Shown here: positions 44,605-54,748 of the stretch, in pieces
Layout of the letters: each line of letters opens with the position of its first letter
Position numbering within the stretch: the first letter of the stretch is position 1
DNA from: Paraescarpia echinospica
Lineage: Eukaryota; Annelida; Polychaeta; Sabellida; Siboglinidae
Length of the DNA stretch: 64,000 nucleotides
Assembly: GCA_020002185.1 (NCBI GenBank)
Contig: CM034543.1
Span: 2,409,033 to 2,473,032 of the forward strand
Reading direction: 5' to 3'
Notes under the pieces: generated by a model
Told to the model about the DNA's origin: nothing
The model's database searches: none
The model's input: the letters and a program-made list of their open reading frames with translations, nothing else
Made by a program: the position numbers and the translations under genes

Positions 44605-46639
44605 GATTTGTGACCAATTCTTGGCCTTATATTGCGATACACTAACTATCAAACATATATCACAGGTGCAGTCACTTGCTGCAGTGTCACTGAGTGTATC
44701 TGTAGGTCGCCGTCTTGGCACAGCGTAGAAGCTTCGCAGTGCACTGGAAGTCGACTGCGCAGTCATCACTGGGCCTCCATCGTTTCTTCTCCGCATGCTC
44801 GACACTCTGCCCCACTCAGCCTCTTGAACCATCTTGAATGAAGTTTCCGTCAACTGCCGATAGCGAAGTCACGCGCTCGCGCGCGCGCGGGAAAAACTTC
44901 GTTCGCGATCACAGATTCTTTCATACAACTAGCAGCGCACTATAAATAAATATTTTTTTTCGGAGGCGAAATATACAAAATAGCGGGACATTTTCACAGA
45001 AAAGCGGGAAAGCTGGACCGACAATAAAAAGCGGGATTTCCCGCCCGAAAGCGGTACTGTTAACACCTGACTTCGGTGCTCTATACACGCTGTGTAAATT
45101 GCTGTTTGTCACGTGGTTAGTACATATAACGTGGCCAGTACGAGATCAGCCAATATATAAAGGTAGCCTAATTTCATTATAATGGCGTCGACAAAATTTG
45201 CGTTAGAATAAGACAACATTTTAATGACCCGAATTTGGGAATGACACGAAATGTCTGGTTGTGGCTGTCGTGGGTATTTTTTTTAAATCGTGCGATATGA
45301 ATTGAATACCATGCATATACCTTGATGTTATAATAATACAGAACAAGGATAGATTATTATTTCTCGCCGTACATCAAAAGTCGCCGTACTAACACCTCGC
45401 GCTAACGCCTATATTTACCATTGACATTGTCCTCATGACATTGAAACAGCAAAACCGAGACGCGGTAAAGCTAAAGGGAACGTCGTTCAGTGGTGAAAAC
45501 ATTGACGAACAAAAACATGCTTTTAACAAAATCAGCTATGAATAACCAGGTTCGTAAAAAAATACATGTGATTAATAATATAACATGGAACATTTGCACG
45601 ATAAACTACAGAAATAAAAAACCACGTTACGTACCCAGCATATACTAATGACCGTACATAAGTCATAACGCGACTAGTATTTGCGCTAGCGTGTCTTCGC
45701 GTCAACGCACCTTCCCCGTTTTAAAATTGTAAGTACTACACGCAAACAACGTTTTGAACAATTTGTTTGCACAGATGTGATTCGATATGTGGTAAAGATT
45801 TAGAGTATGACTATCTTATGGAAGAGTTTGTCGTGAAAATTATATTTTTTATTTTTTTACGGCTAAATTCGGGACCTCCGGCTCCAGTAAAATGACAGTA
45901 TACTTGAAATTGAATGACGACAAAATGGTTGTCACAAAATATGCAAATGAACAATAGGCCTACTTGCAAGAGACAGCCTTCAAATACAATATGGCAACGC
46001 ATAGCCGTCGTTGACGATAGTACTTACAAAGATACTGCTGAATTTCCGTTTTGTATAACAATACTTACAAGGGTATTGTATCCACGAAGTCGTCAGTAAT
46101 GACGGTAGTGGATTACTGGAAGAAGAAGAAGAAGAAGGGTACTACATAATGGCCGCCTTTTTTCTTCGTCAAGAAAAATTTCACGAAAACGAATGCTACT
46201 GACGTCACAAGGAATCATGGGTAATGTCGTAGGTCAAATAAAGTAAGCTCTCCACACATGACCTTCCAGGCAACAGTCATTGGGGGACGTTCGTACAATG
46301 TATTGTCTTCTTTTATGGTTTTCCTTTTCTTGTTTTGCCTGCTGCTCTGTTACCGACGGCGACAGTATTAACTATACGAATTTCGCTAGTGGAAAAAAAA
46401 AAACCACAAGAATATTTACATTGTTAACAAAGTCAAAGTCGAACTGGTAGCGGTAGCGCTTGTATTCGGTGCATCATACGAATACCTTCATTTCGGGTAA
46501 ACAAACCAATAACTATTGTAATACATAGAACACAAAATGCTCTCGTAAGAGGGCGTAAACGTTATCGCTGTTTTGTCAACAAAGATAGGTGGCGGTGAGG
46601 ACAGTTTAGCCATTTTTCACGTTTTCAGCTACAAATAAA
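44605..46639. other. Two kilobases without a recognisable gene
   Basis: Contains a CG-alternating tract near 44870-44892, an AGA microsatellite at about 46117-46137 and AT-rich sequence. Short frames show no similarity that I can recognise. Confidence 0.4.
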
Positions 46640-46709
46640 ATTTACTTATAATCGAGCTTACGTGTGTATGTATGCGGGTAGGTTAACGTTTCCCTTGGTC
46701 CTGGACTTA
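46640..46709 (+). repeat. Dispersed repeat copy 3, left part
   Basis: It reads TTATAATCGAGCTTACG, TATGTATGCGGGTAGGTTAA, then CGTTTCCCTTGGTCCTGG, like the start of copies 1 and 2. It is cut off at 46709 by the family C retrotransposon and resumes at 53912. Confidence 0.75.
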
Positions 46710-47956
46710 GTACCTTAGGACTGTTCTGATCGCAGGATCCTCTCGGTTCCTCAATGATCAGATCTTCTTCTTCGGGGTCTAGTATTAAGAGTTTGTGTTT
46801 TCCGGTTCCAGTGTTTAATGTTAGCGGGGCTTCATAGTCGTATAATATCTCCTGGGTTGACCAGAATTTATCAAGGCGGTTTTTAAATGAGTTTATTGAT
46901 TTTGCTTGTATTACTGAATCAGGTAAACTGTTCCATGGTTCAACCACTCTAAGCGGGAATGCATTTTTTCTTATGTTTAGTTTTGCTCTTTGGTTGAACA
47001 GTTTAAGGGAGCGTCCTCTGTTACTAGATCGTGATGCCACATCCTCCCATTTATGAAGGTTTGGTGCAGATTTGTTGTCATACATGTTATGCATTATTTT
47101 ATACACTTCAATCATATCTCCTCTTAATCTACGATATGTTAATGTGGGATACTTAAGTAATTTTAGTCTTTCAATATATGATAAGTCCCTCATACCAGGT
47201 AGTTCTTTTGTGGCTCTTCTCTGGACATTTTCTATGGCTATTTTATGTTTCGTCTTAAATGGATACCATACTACTATTGCATAATCTAGGTGGGATCTAA
47301 CTATAGTCTTGTATAGTGGCAAGAAAGTGTATGTATCTAAGAATTGAAAAGTTCTTCTGATTACTTTTGTCATTCTGGTTGCTTTATTAACCACTTGGTT
47401 GATGTGATCATCAAAAGAAAGTTTTGAATCAATAATTACTCCTAAATCTTTTTGTTTGTCTGTGGTGACAAGAGCATGTTTGACATTATTTGTTGCCATA
47501 AAATATTTACTTTCACCGATATTATTTTTCCCAATTTCCATGTGTACACATTTATCGGGATGGAATTTTAACAACCACTTGTCGCTCCATTGTTCTAGTA
47601 TGCTTAAATTATGTTGAAGTACATCCTGATCATCTATATGTGTTATTGTTCTAAATATCTTTATGTCATCAGCAAATAGAAATGTATTTGAATTTGTTAG
47701 ATCTGGGAGGTCATTAATATATAGAACAAAAAGTAAAGGTCCTAGAACGGAACCCTGGGGTATCCCTGATATTACCTCATTCCAGCTAGACTCATCTCCA
47801 TTTACTGAAACTTTTTGTTTTCTATCTGTGATGAATGATTCTATCCAGTTAATCAGTTCTTCTGAAATGTTGAAGCTTTTTAATTTGCTAATTAATCTTT
47901 TGTGTGGCACGGTGTCAAAGGCTTTTTGGAAATCCATATATATAACATCAGTGTGG
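46710..47956 (-). pseudogene. Family C ORF2, second half of RT and C-terminus
   Basis: It reads HTDVIYMDFQKAFDTVPHKR (motif A), GIPQGSVLGPLLFVLYIND, TFLFADDIKIFRTITH (FADD catalytic motif), QKDLGVIIDSKLSFDDHIN, LPLYKTIVRSHLDYAIVVWY, IENVQRRATKELPGMRDLSY and EPWNSLPDSVIQAKSINSFK without interruption, so this half is intact. No stop codon occurs before the element's 3' edge at 46710; the frame continues across the target duplication into host DNA until about 46642. It joins in frame to 49838 if the TIR element is removed. Confidence 0.9.
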
Positions 47957-47959
47957 TTG

Positions 47960-49837
47960 CTGTCACAAAGTGGTTTGTATAGAATTTAATCAGGCTTTAG
48001 AACGTATGGTTGATGGAATGGTGCTGCCATCTCTGGTATGTATTGTCGCGGAGATATACGCTGGTGCCCTCTGGCGATTAAGGCGTGTAACGTTTTAACT
48101 GCCGACGAGTCAGATTTAATTAATTTCATTTGTAGCGTACACCACTAATTCTACGGTTAGGTATACCAAATTTGGTACCTGTAGAAATTATTTAACATGA
48201 CTGGTAATATGGTGACCTGTCAAACTACTTATGTTGTGGTTATAAAAAGATTATATTATGAACTTATAAAAGTTGTTTACAGAAATGTAGGTGTGAAAAA
48301 CACTAGGGTCACACGGAGCTTATGAATAGAGTGCGTGTTTTATTAAAATTATGGATTAATTCATGAGATTTGGAATCCGGATCAATACAGGGAATCCAGT
48401 GATATTAATTATGTAACTAATTCACGTAAGTTAAAGATTGAATGAGCACTTATATAGCCATACGTTAACTCGCAAAATCTATTTTTAACTCAGCGAGTTG
48501 AATGGATTGCTTCGAAGTGTGAATGGTTTCGGGAGCCAGTTTTTGAAGCGACTTTAATTTGTATTAAGTGTTGTAATTGGTCAGACTAACTTCCGGCCAA
48601 CAAGCTATATAAGGGCCGGACGACCATTCGAGGCCAGACGAGTGTTGCACTCTCGTCTCCAGGAATTGGGCTGAAACGTGTCCGCCCAACGTCTAGTAAA
48701 TACTTCTACGATTTCAACAGTACTGATTAGTTGTGAGACGCTGCACTTCTCATGCGTTGAAGAAGACTGAGCGAAAATTGACTGCAGTTTTGATGTGATC
48801 TTCGAATGCAAGGCCACCACCGTTTCGTCTGCTAGCTGTCTTAACAGACTCCGTGACAGACCTTCTCGACATCGCCGAAGTCGTGACATCGTTTCCGTGT
48901 TGTCGCCTGGTGATTCGCGTGGGATCGACAAAGCAAATCTACCGTCTACTTGATCGCCCGAGTTGCCTGCTTTCATCTACGTGAATTCGTTCGCCGAGCG
49001 ACTTTCGACTTCGTCCCGACATCTCGCCGAACCCGACCGATGCGAACGTTGACATTCACACATCACGAGACATTCATTGGTTACAGTTCATAGACTTTAC
49101 AACGGTGTATACCCGTCTTCATGTAAGTGACCAGCTGTTTAAATTGTCTCCCATGTTATTTCGTATTTGGATGCATACTCGTTGATTACAATGTATGGTG
49201 TTATAAATAATATTATAATGTATAGGATTTTAACAGACAAATATGATACAGCTGTGACATCGAACTTTATAACTTTGAGGGATACTGAATCATGTACGCG
49301 AGGACATCACCTAAAAATATTCAAAGGACGTTGTCGGTTAAACATTAAAAAAAATTCATTTATACACCGATGCACGGACGTATGGAACAGCCTCCCACAG
49401 TCTGTGGTAGAGGCTCCATCAGTTCAGTCCTTCGAGGGAAAATTAGACAAATTATGGAAAAACCACCCAATTAAGCTCGATTACACAGCCCCACCCCTAT
49501 TATGGAACAACTCGTCAGACGCATGCGCACCATATAGTTTGACGACAAACATCAGAGCTGGCGTAAGAGGCATCACAGCCTAAAAGCCAGAAGAGGACCT
49601 GTAAGAACCTGTAAGATAATGTCATAACTGAGTAACCGTTGGCCAACTATCACTGAACCGCTTTTGTTTATTGTTGATGTATTAAATGGGAACGCCAGTT
49701 GGCTTCTCGTACATACATATCTGATGTCACGTTATGTCTCTCGTTCACTCCGAATCCTAGTGCACCTGAACCTATAACTTGCTATGTCAAATCGGGTACC
49801 GCCAATTTATTAATACTTACACTCGATTTTGTGACAG
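47960..49837. mobile_element. 1.88 kb TIR element inserted in family C RT
   Basis: The ends are CTGTCACAAA at 47960 and the inverse at 49837, with TTG directly repeated outside (47957-47959 and 49838-49840). Removing the element and one TTG gives an unbroken frame reading MDKGN-HTDVIYMDFQ, exactly the expected RT sequence before motif A. Inside is part of a different non-LTR element (49150-49640) and otherwise no recognisable gene. The 3-bp duplication and short TIR do not identify a superfamily with certainty. Confidence 0.82.
49150..49640 (+). pseudogene. Non-LTR RT C-terminal fragment carried inside the TIR element
   Basis: The frame at 49167-49583 reads RTRDTE-type sequence: TLRDTESCTRGHHLKIFKGR, CRLNIKKNSFIHRCTDVWNS, LPQSVVEAPSVQSFEGKLDK and LWKNHPIKLDYTAPP, the end of an RT protein related to families B and C. 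The RT core is missing. It lies wholly inside the boundaries of the TIR element. Confidence 0.78.
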
Positions 49838-50299
49838 TTGCCCTTATCCATTTCTTTAGTCCAGTCATCTATTATTTTGATTAGTTGTAGAACTGTTGAT
49901 CGGCCAGATATAAATCCATATTGTTTTTGTCTAAATAGATTATTTACTTTCATGTAGTTTGTAATGTGATTTCTAATAATTTTTTCCATACATTTACAAA
50001 CTATGCTTGTTAAACTTATTGGGCGGTAGTTACTAGCTAGTTTCTTGTTTCCTTTTTTATAAACTGCTGATATTTTAGCCTCTTTGCAGTCATTGGGAAT
50101 GCAGGAAGTTTTAATCGACGTTTAAAAATTTGTTTTAAGGGTTGACATATACTTGCAGACAACTCATTTAGTAGCCTGGCGCCTATTCCATCTGGGCCAG
50201 GCGATTTGCTAATATTAAGTTGTTTTAACGTCAGTAGTATTATATTTTCAGTTAGTTTTAATTTGTCCATGACATGTTTATTGTTTACTTTAGGTATGG
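49838..50299 (-). pseudogene. Family C ORF2, first part of RT
   Basis: It reads TIPKVNNKHVMDKLKLTE, LKQLNISKSPGPDGIGARLL, then after frame changes LASNYRPISLTSIVCKCMEK and QYGFISGRSTVLQLIKIIDD, ending WTKEMDKGN at the TIR element. These are RT blocks 0 to 2a. It continues at 47956. Confidence 0.85.
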
Positions 50300-51195
50300 T
50301 TGGTATACTGATTAGTTATAGCACTGAATTTGCTGTTGTTGAATTAACTGACAGGATAATAACACACATGGATAGAAATGAAATTCCTATAAATAGTTAC
50401 CTGGATCTTTCAAAAGCTTTTGATACCCTGGATCATGAGATATTACTAAACAAATTAGAATACTATGGCGTAAAAGGAGTAGCATTAAGTTTAATTAGAA
50501 ATTACTTAACAGACAGAAAACAGTATGTTGAAATAGAGGAAGTAAAATCAGAAATGCGTAATATTTCAACTGGCATACCTCAAGGCTCAATTTTAGGCCC
50601 TCTGTTGTTTATTGTATACATTAATGACTTTGCCAAGGCCAGCCAAAAGTTTAACTTTATACTGTATGCTGATGATACCACCCTGTCAGGTACTCTTGAC
50701 TCATTTCCAACATATGAACAAAATGGAAACGTAGACGTTGCTATAAATAGAGAACTGGGAAAAATTAGTGATTGGCTAAAACTTGACAAATTATCTCTAA
50801 ACTTAAGCAAAACTAAGTATATGCTCTTCACAACAGCCAGAAGAAAAAATGTGACTTCTCCATTATTAATCATAGATAATACTACTATTAATAGAGTGGC
50901 AGAATTTAATTTTCTTGGAATAACTTTTAATGAACAACTTAACTGGAAAAATCACATTGACAAAATTTCAAATAGGGTTTCAAGGACGTTAGGTGTATTG
51001 AATAGACTAAAACAGTTATTACCTCTTAATATAAAGATTATATTGTACAATACACTGATATTGCCACACTTAAACTACGGCCTTACTCTCACGTAATAAT
51101 TTATATACAATTCTGTGATCATTATGCTTTTACATACTCACGTATTGAGTTATATGTATATGGGTCAAAATAAAAACGTGTGTCTGTCTGTCTAT
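50300..51195 (+). mobile_element. Family A-related RT fragment inserted in family C
   Basis: On the plus strand, the frame at 50206-51096 contains ELTDRIITHMDRNEIPINSY, LDLSKAFDTLDHEIL (motif A), GIPQGSILGPLLFIVYINDF, FILYADDTTLSGTLD (YADD), EFNFLGITFNEQLNWKNHI and LILPHLNYGL. It is 5' truncated and ends at about 51165-51195 with TCTG repeats. Family C sequence resumes on both sides, so it inserted there later. The RT frame is open over almost 270 codons, which suggests a recent insertion. Confidence 0.85.
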
Positions 51196-52552
51196 AGCCA
51201 GGCCCTGACTGTTCTTTGGTGAATACGCTGGAGAAGTATATTTGCTTTTTCTTCATCTTCATTTGTTGTTTGAGATTTTAGGTTGGTGGGGTCTGTGTTC
51301 AGTTCCCCAATTCCTTGTTTGATTGTAGTTTTTGATTTACAATATTTCCAAAAGACTGGGGTTTTTCTTGGTCTGGGATGCTAGATTTCGTTCAAATTCC
51401 TTTCGGAGCTTTCTGGTTAGAGTTTGGATTTTATTTTTGCTTTTACAATACTCTAGATATTTTGTTCCATCCCTTGTTTCCATGTATCTTGTCCATAATC
51501 TGTTTTTACGTCTAATTAGTTTTCTTGTATTAGCATCCAGGGGGAAGTTTCCCTTTCTATTATTTGGAACTATATTTTGAGGTACATATTTATCTTCTAA
51601 TGAGTTTAGTACTGTTTTGAAGATTTCCCATTGATCGATAACATTATCCTTAGTCTTTAAATTTTTCTTCCCAGTTAATATTTGAACATTCTATTCTCAT
51701 TGCATCATAGTTTGCCACATTATACAGCTTCCTTTTTTTAGTGTAATTACTTGTTATAAAGTTGCACACTATACTGAATTTGAGTACACAATGGTCACTT
51801 TTGCACAGAGGGCTAAGGTACTCTAATTCTCCTACATTATCTTCGTCTTTAGATAGAATCGGATCTAACAGGTTTGTGTTAGTTGTGCCTTGTCCTCTGG
51901 TGGGGTTTGACGTGTTGAACCATGAAGGTGTCTCTAAGGCATTCCAAAAATTTAAAGTTTAAATTGTTGGGGTTATTTGATTTGGTCGTCCAATGATTCC
52001 AGTTTATCTCGGGGAGGTTGAAATCTCCAGTAATTACGATGTGAGTATTTATGTTGTGATATTGATCTGATCATATTTAGAAGTTCTACATTATTTTCTT
52101 CAGATCCCCCATCACTTCTGTATATGCATCCAAAAAGAAGTTTGTTTTTATTCTTTAATTTGATTTCTATAAATAAGCATTCTTTGAAAGTTGTGACTAG
52201 GTTTATATACTCTGCATGCAGGGAATTTAGCACATATATTATACCTCTTCCTTCAGTATTTTCTAAAAAAATTGAGAATAACATAACCTAAGGAAAATTC
52301 TGGTGTTACAGAACATTTAGGGTTTTGGGGTTTTACTTCATTAATTGCTATTATGTGGGGTTTTAGTTCTTTGATTCTTTGTTCAAATTCATTTTGTTTG
52401 TTCCTTAATTGGTCAGCATTGGTGTAAAAACACTGAATGCTGCCTATATCATTAAGATTATATTTGTTTACGTTCGTTTTCCCATCTGTTGTTCTAGGTG
52501 GATGTGTACTCTTTATTGGCTTTTCCGTATCTTTTTTATTCTTCTTTCCCAT
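51196..52552 (-). pseudogene. Family C ORF2, endonuclease and linker
   Basis: It starts MGKKNKKDTEKPI, then FYTNADQLRNKQNEFEQRIK, IIAINEVKPQNPK (catalytic Glu block), EGRGIIYVL, KLLFGCIYRSDGGSEENN, a frame-shifted GDFNLP-type block, LEYLSPLCKSDHCVL (SDH block), then linker KGNFPLDANTRKLIRRKNRL and KKQIYFSSVFTKE near 51220. Several one-base frameshifts interrupt it. Confidence 0.8.
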
Positions 52553-53450
52553 GGTGGATCCCTCACTCTGTACAGGTATTCCCCCGACTCATCTGTTGCT
52601 TCTTGTCTCTTTGCTTCTTCATAGAGCTTTTTAGATTCTTCTCTTTCTTGTTTGGTTTTGTCGTGGTCAATTTTTATATTTTTGAACTTATCATTGTCCT
52701 TGATGTGATGGAACTTTAGAAGAAGGGTGCGTTTTTTGTCAATGTGCGTTACTGTAATCAGTACTGGTCTGGGGCTGTTTGCATTTTCTTTGGCTTCCCC
52801 GAGCTGCCGGATTTCTGTAAAGTTATTGTCTATTTCTGTGCAGACTTCTAGAATTTGTTCTTTGTCATGTTGTTTTGTGGTTTTTAGTTGTGATGTTGTT
52901 TCTGGCAGGTTGAAGATGATTACATTGTTTAATCTTTTTTCTCTTTCTTTTGTTTCAAAGTTTTGCTCCTTTACTTGTAGTTGTACCACTTTTTTCACTT
53001 CATTTAGGTTAATGGTTAGCTTTGTTTGGGCTTGTGTTGGGCTCTTTTCTTCTACCTTGGATTCTGAGATAATTTCTCTCACTCTTTTCTCGTCGACTTT
53101 GGATCCAAGTTCTTTTTTTTATTTCATTTATTCTGTCTTCCACTTTCTTTAGGAATTGCTCGCATCTCTCCTCACAGCTCTTTTCATTCTTGAGATTTTT
53201 CATTACTTTTGAGTCACAGGGCGGACACTACCAATGTATTTGCTGTTTGTCTGTCATTATTGTTTATGTCCACACATTCAATAAAAAAATGTTTCTCGCA
53301 GAATTCGCACTCTAGCAGTTTATGGTTTGGACCTTTGAAGTTTTGTTTACACCCTGTGCATGTCCAAACTTCATCAACAGTTGTCCACTGAAAATCTGTT
53401 TTACTTTTTGTCCTTGTTTTTTTTTGCAGGTTGCCATGACCTACTTTAGT
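52513..53450 (-). pseudogene. Family C ORF1 with PHD finger, coiled coil and RRM-like domain
   Basis: Near the start, WTCTGCKQNFKGPNHKLLEC, EFCEKHFFIEC and (after a frame change near 53235) CPPC form a C4-x-C3-type PHD finger. Then KSCEERCEQFLKKVEDRINE forms a coiled coil, and KEREKRLNNVIIFNLPETTS, NSPRPVLITVTHIDKKRTLL and EEAKRQEATDESGEYLYRVR form the RRM-like and C-terminal parts. A frameshift near the T8 run at 53110 separates coiled coil and RRM. PHD-plus-RRM ORF1 proteins are known from CR1-group elements. Confidence 0.8.
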
Positions 53451-53911
53451 TTTATATCCCTTATTATATTATTTATTTAGTATTTTATAGTTGTGCAAGG
53501 GATCAAGGCAGTGCTGGGAGAAGATGTTGAGTAATTATAGAATGATGCCCAGGACGACTCTGTGTTTAGTGAGTTGCCTTGATGAACAAGCCAGATTAGT
53601 ATAAAGTGAAGATTTGTGCAGGATTTATAATGTTTGTCTACATAATTGTAGTGCCTTTAACTAAGTTTGTATGTTAAGTGTTGCTTTCTTTTGTTTACTT
53701 TTAATTGTGGCGGGAAAATTTTGAATATGAGTTGCGTTATAGTTACGATCCTAAGGGTAGAAGTTTTCTATTTTCTGGTATTAATAACAGTATGGGGTTT
53801 GAATTGTGCTGTGGGTTTAAGTATTTACTAAAGAGCTTTGAATTTGTTAGTTTATGAGATTTAGTGCCGCTAGTGTTGCTACGTACGCGCCTTGTACCGG
53901 AACCGGAAGGT

Positions 53912-54450
53912 CTTGGTCTTAGACTTAAGTCTTAGACGGCTTGAATCTCCACGGCCAAACTTTCGGGATTTAACGACCACAAGAATAGGACAAGAGATAT
54001 ATATCTTTTCAAAATACCCCATATGTGTCAAGATTTGCACTTGTATGGGTAAATCAGTGTTCGGAACGTAAATCGTGCTGTGCGCGTAATACATAAAAGT
54101 AACTTAACAATCGCATGAACCACGAACGCGTGGCACATAATTCGGGAAAACAGCTATTGCGTCATGGACTTGGCCAAAAAATAGACGTTTACACAATAAT
54201 GCTTGTCTACCCACATGCCAATAGCATAGCAACACGAATATTATTTGACAATTCTACATTATCACGACTAGGGCCTATCGATGGACGCGAACTTCACATT
54301 CTTTCCGACCTTCGTCATTTTGAACAAACAACGAGTATTTGCGAGCGCGTTATGGTGTTTACTTAACGATGCTGTGTGTTTTCTATCACTTGGTAAATAT
54401 TACTATTAATGACTAACTACCAAGGCATCCCCATTTTTGCTAGTTGTATT
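53912..54450 (+). repeat. Dispersed repeat copy 3, right part
   Basis: It resumes at CTTAGACGGCTTGAATC and follows copy 2 to ACTACCAAGGCATCCC near 54425. With 46640-46709 it reconstitutes one copy into which family C inserted. Confidence 0.8.
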
Positions 54451-54748
54451 AATACAGCTTATCATTAATTTGTCATGTAAACAAGAATCTCCTCTTTTTC
54501 TAAGAGGATCATAAAATGTGTAAGGTTGAGATATGTGAAATTCAATTATACCTTACAGCTTCGTTTCATCGCCATGCACTTGACACATTTTGGGGAAGTG
54601 TTCAAACAGAATTCTCAACCCCCCCCTCTCTCTGGTGAAGCGCTGAAAGTTTCCATGCCCTTTAACAAGATTGCCATCCAGAGAATTAACTCTAGATGGC
54701 AGGTGGACAAGGAAGCCCTTTGGCTTATCGAGAGTCCAACCCTTTTAT

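Larger units (their letters stand above)
46710..53911 (-). mobile_element. Full-length PHD-type non-LTR retrotransposon, family C, with two nested insertions
   Basis: The element is flanked by a 16-bp target duplication, CTTGGTCCTGGACTTA (46694-46709) and CTTGGTCTTAGACTTA (53912-53927), which differ at two bases. On the minus strand it runs from a 5' untranslated region (CCTTCCGGTTCCGG start) through ORF1 with PHD finger and RRM-like domain (53450-52513), then endonuclease and RT, to 46710. Two insertions interrupt it: a plus-strand RT fragment at about 50300-51195 and a TIR element at 47960-49837. Without them it is about 4.4 kb, a normal CR1-group length. Confidence 0.88.

Noticed and set aside
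48605..48976. 123-codon minus-strand frame
   Set aside because: No recognisable domain; it lies inside the TIR element between a non-coding stretch and the RT fragment.
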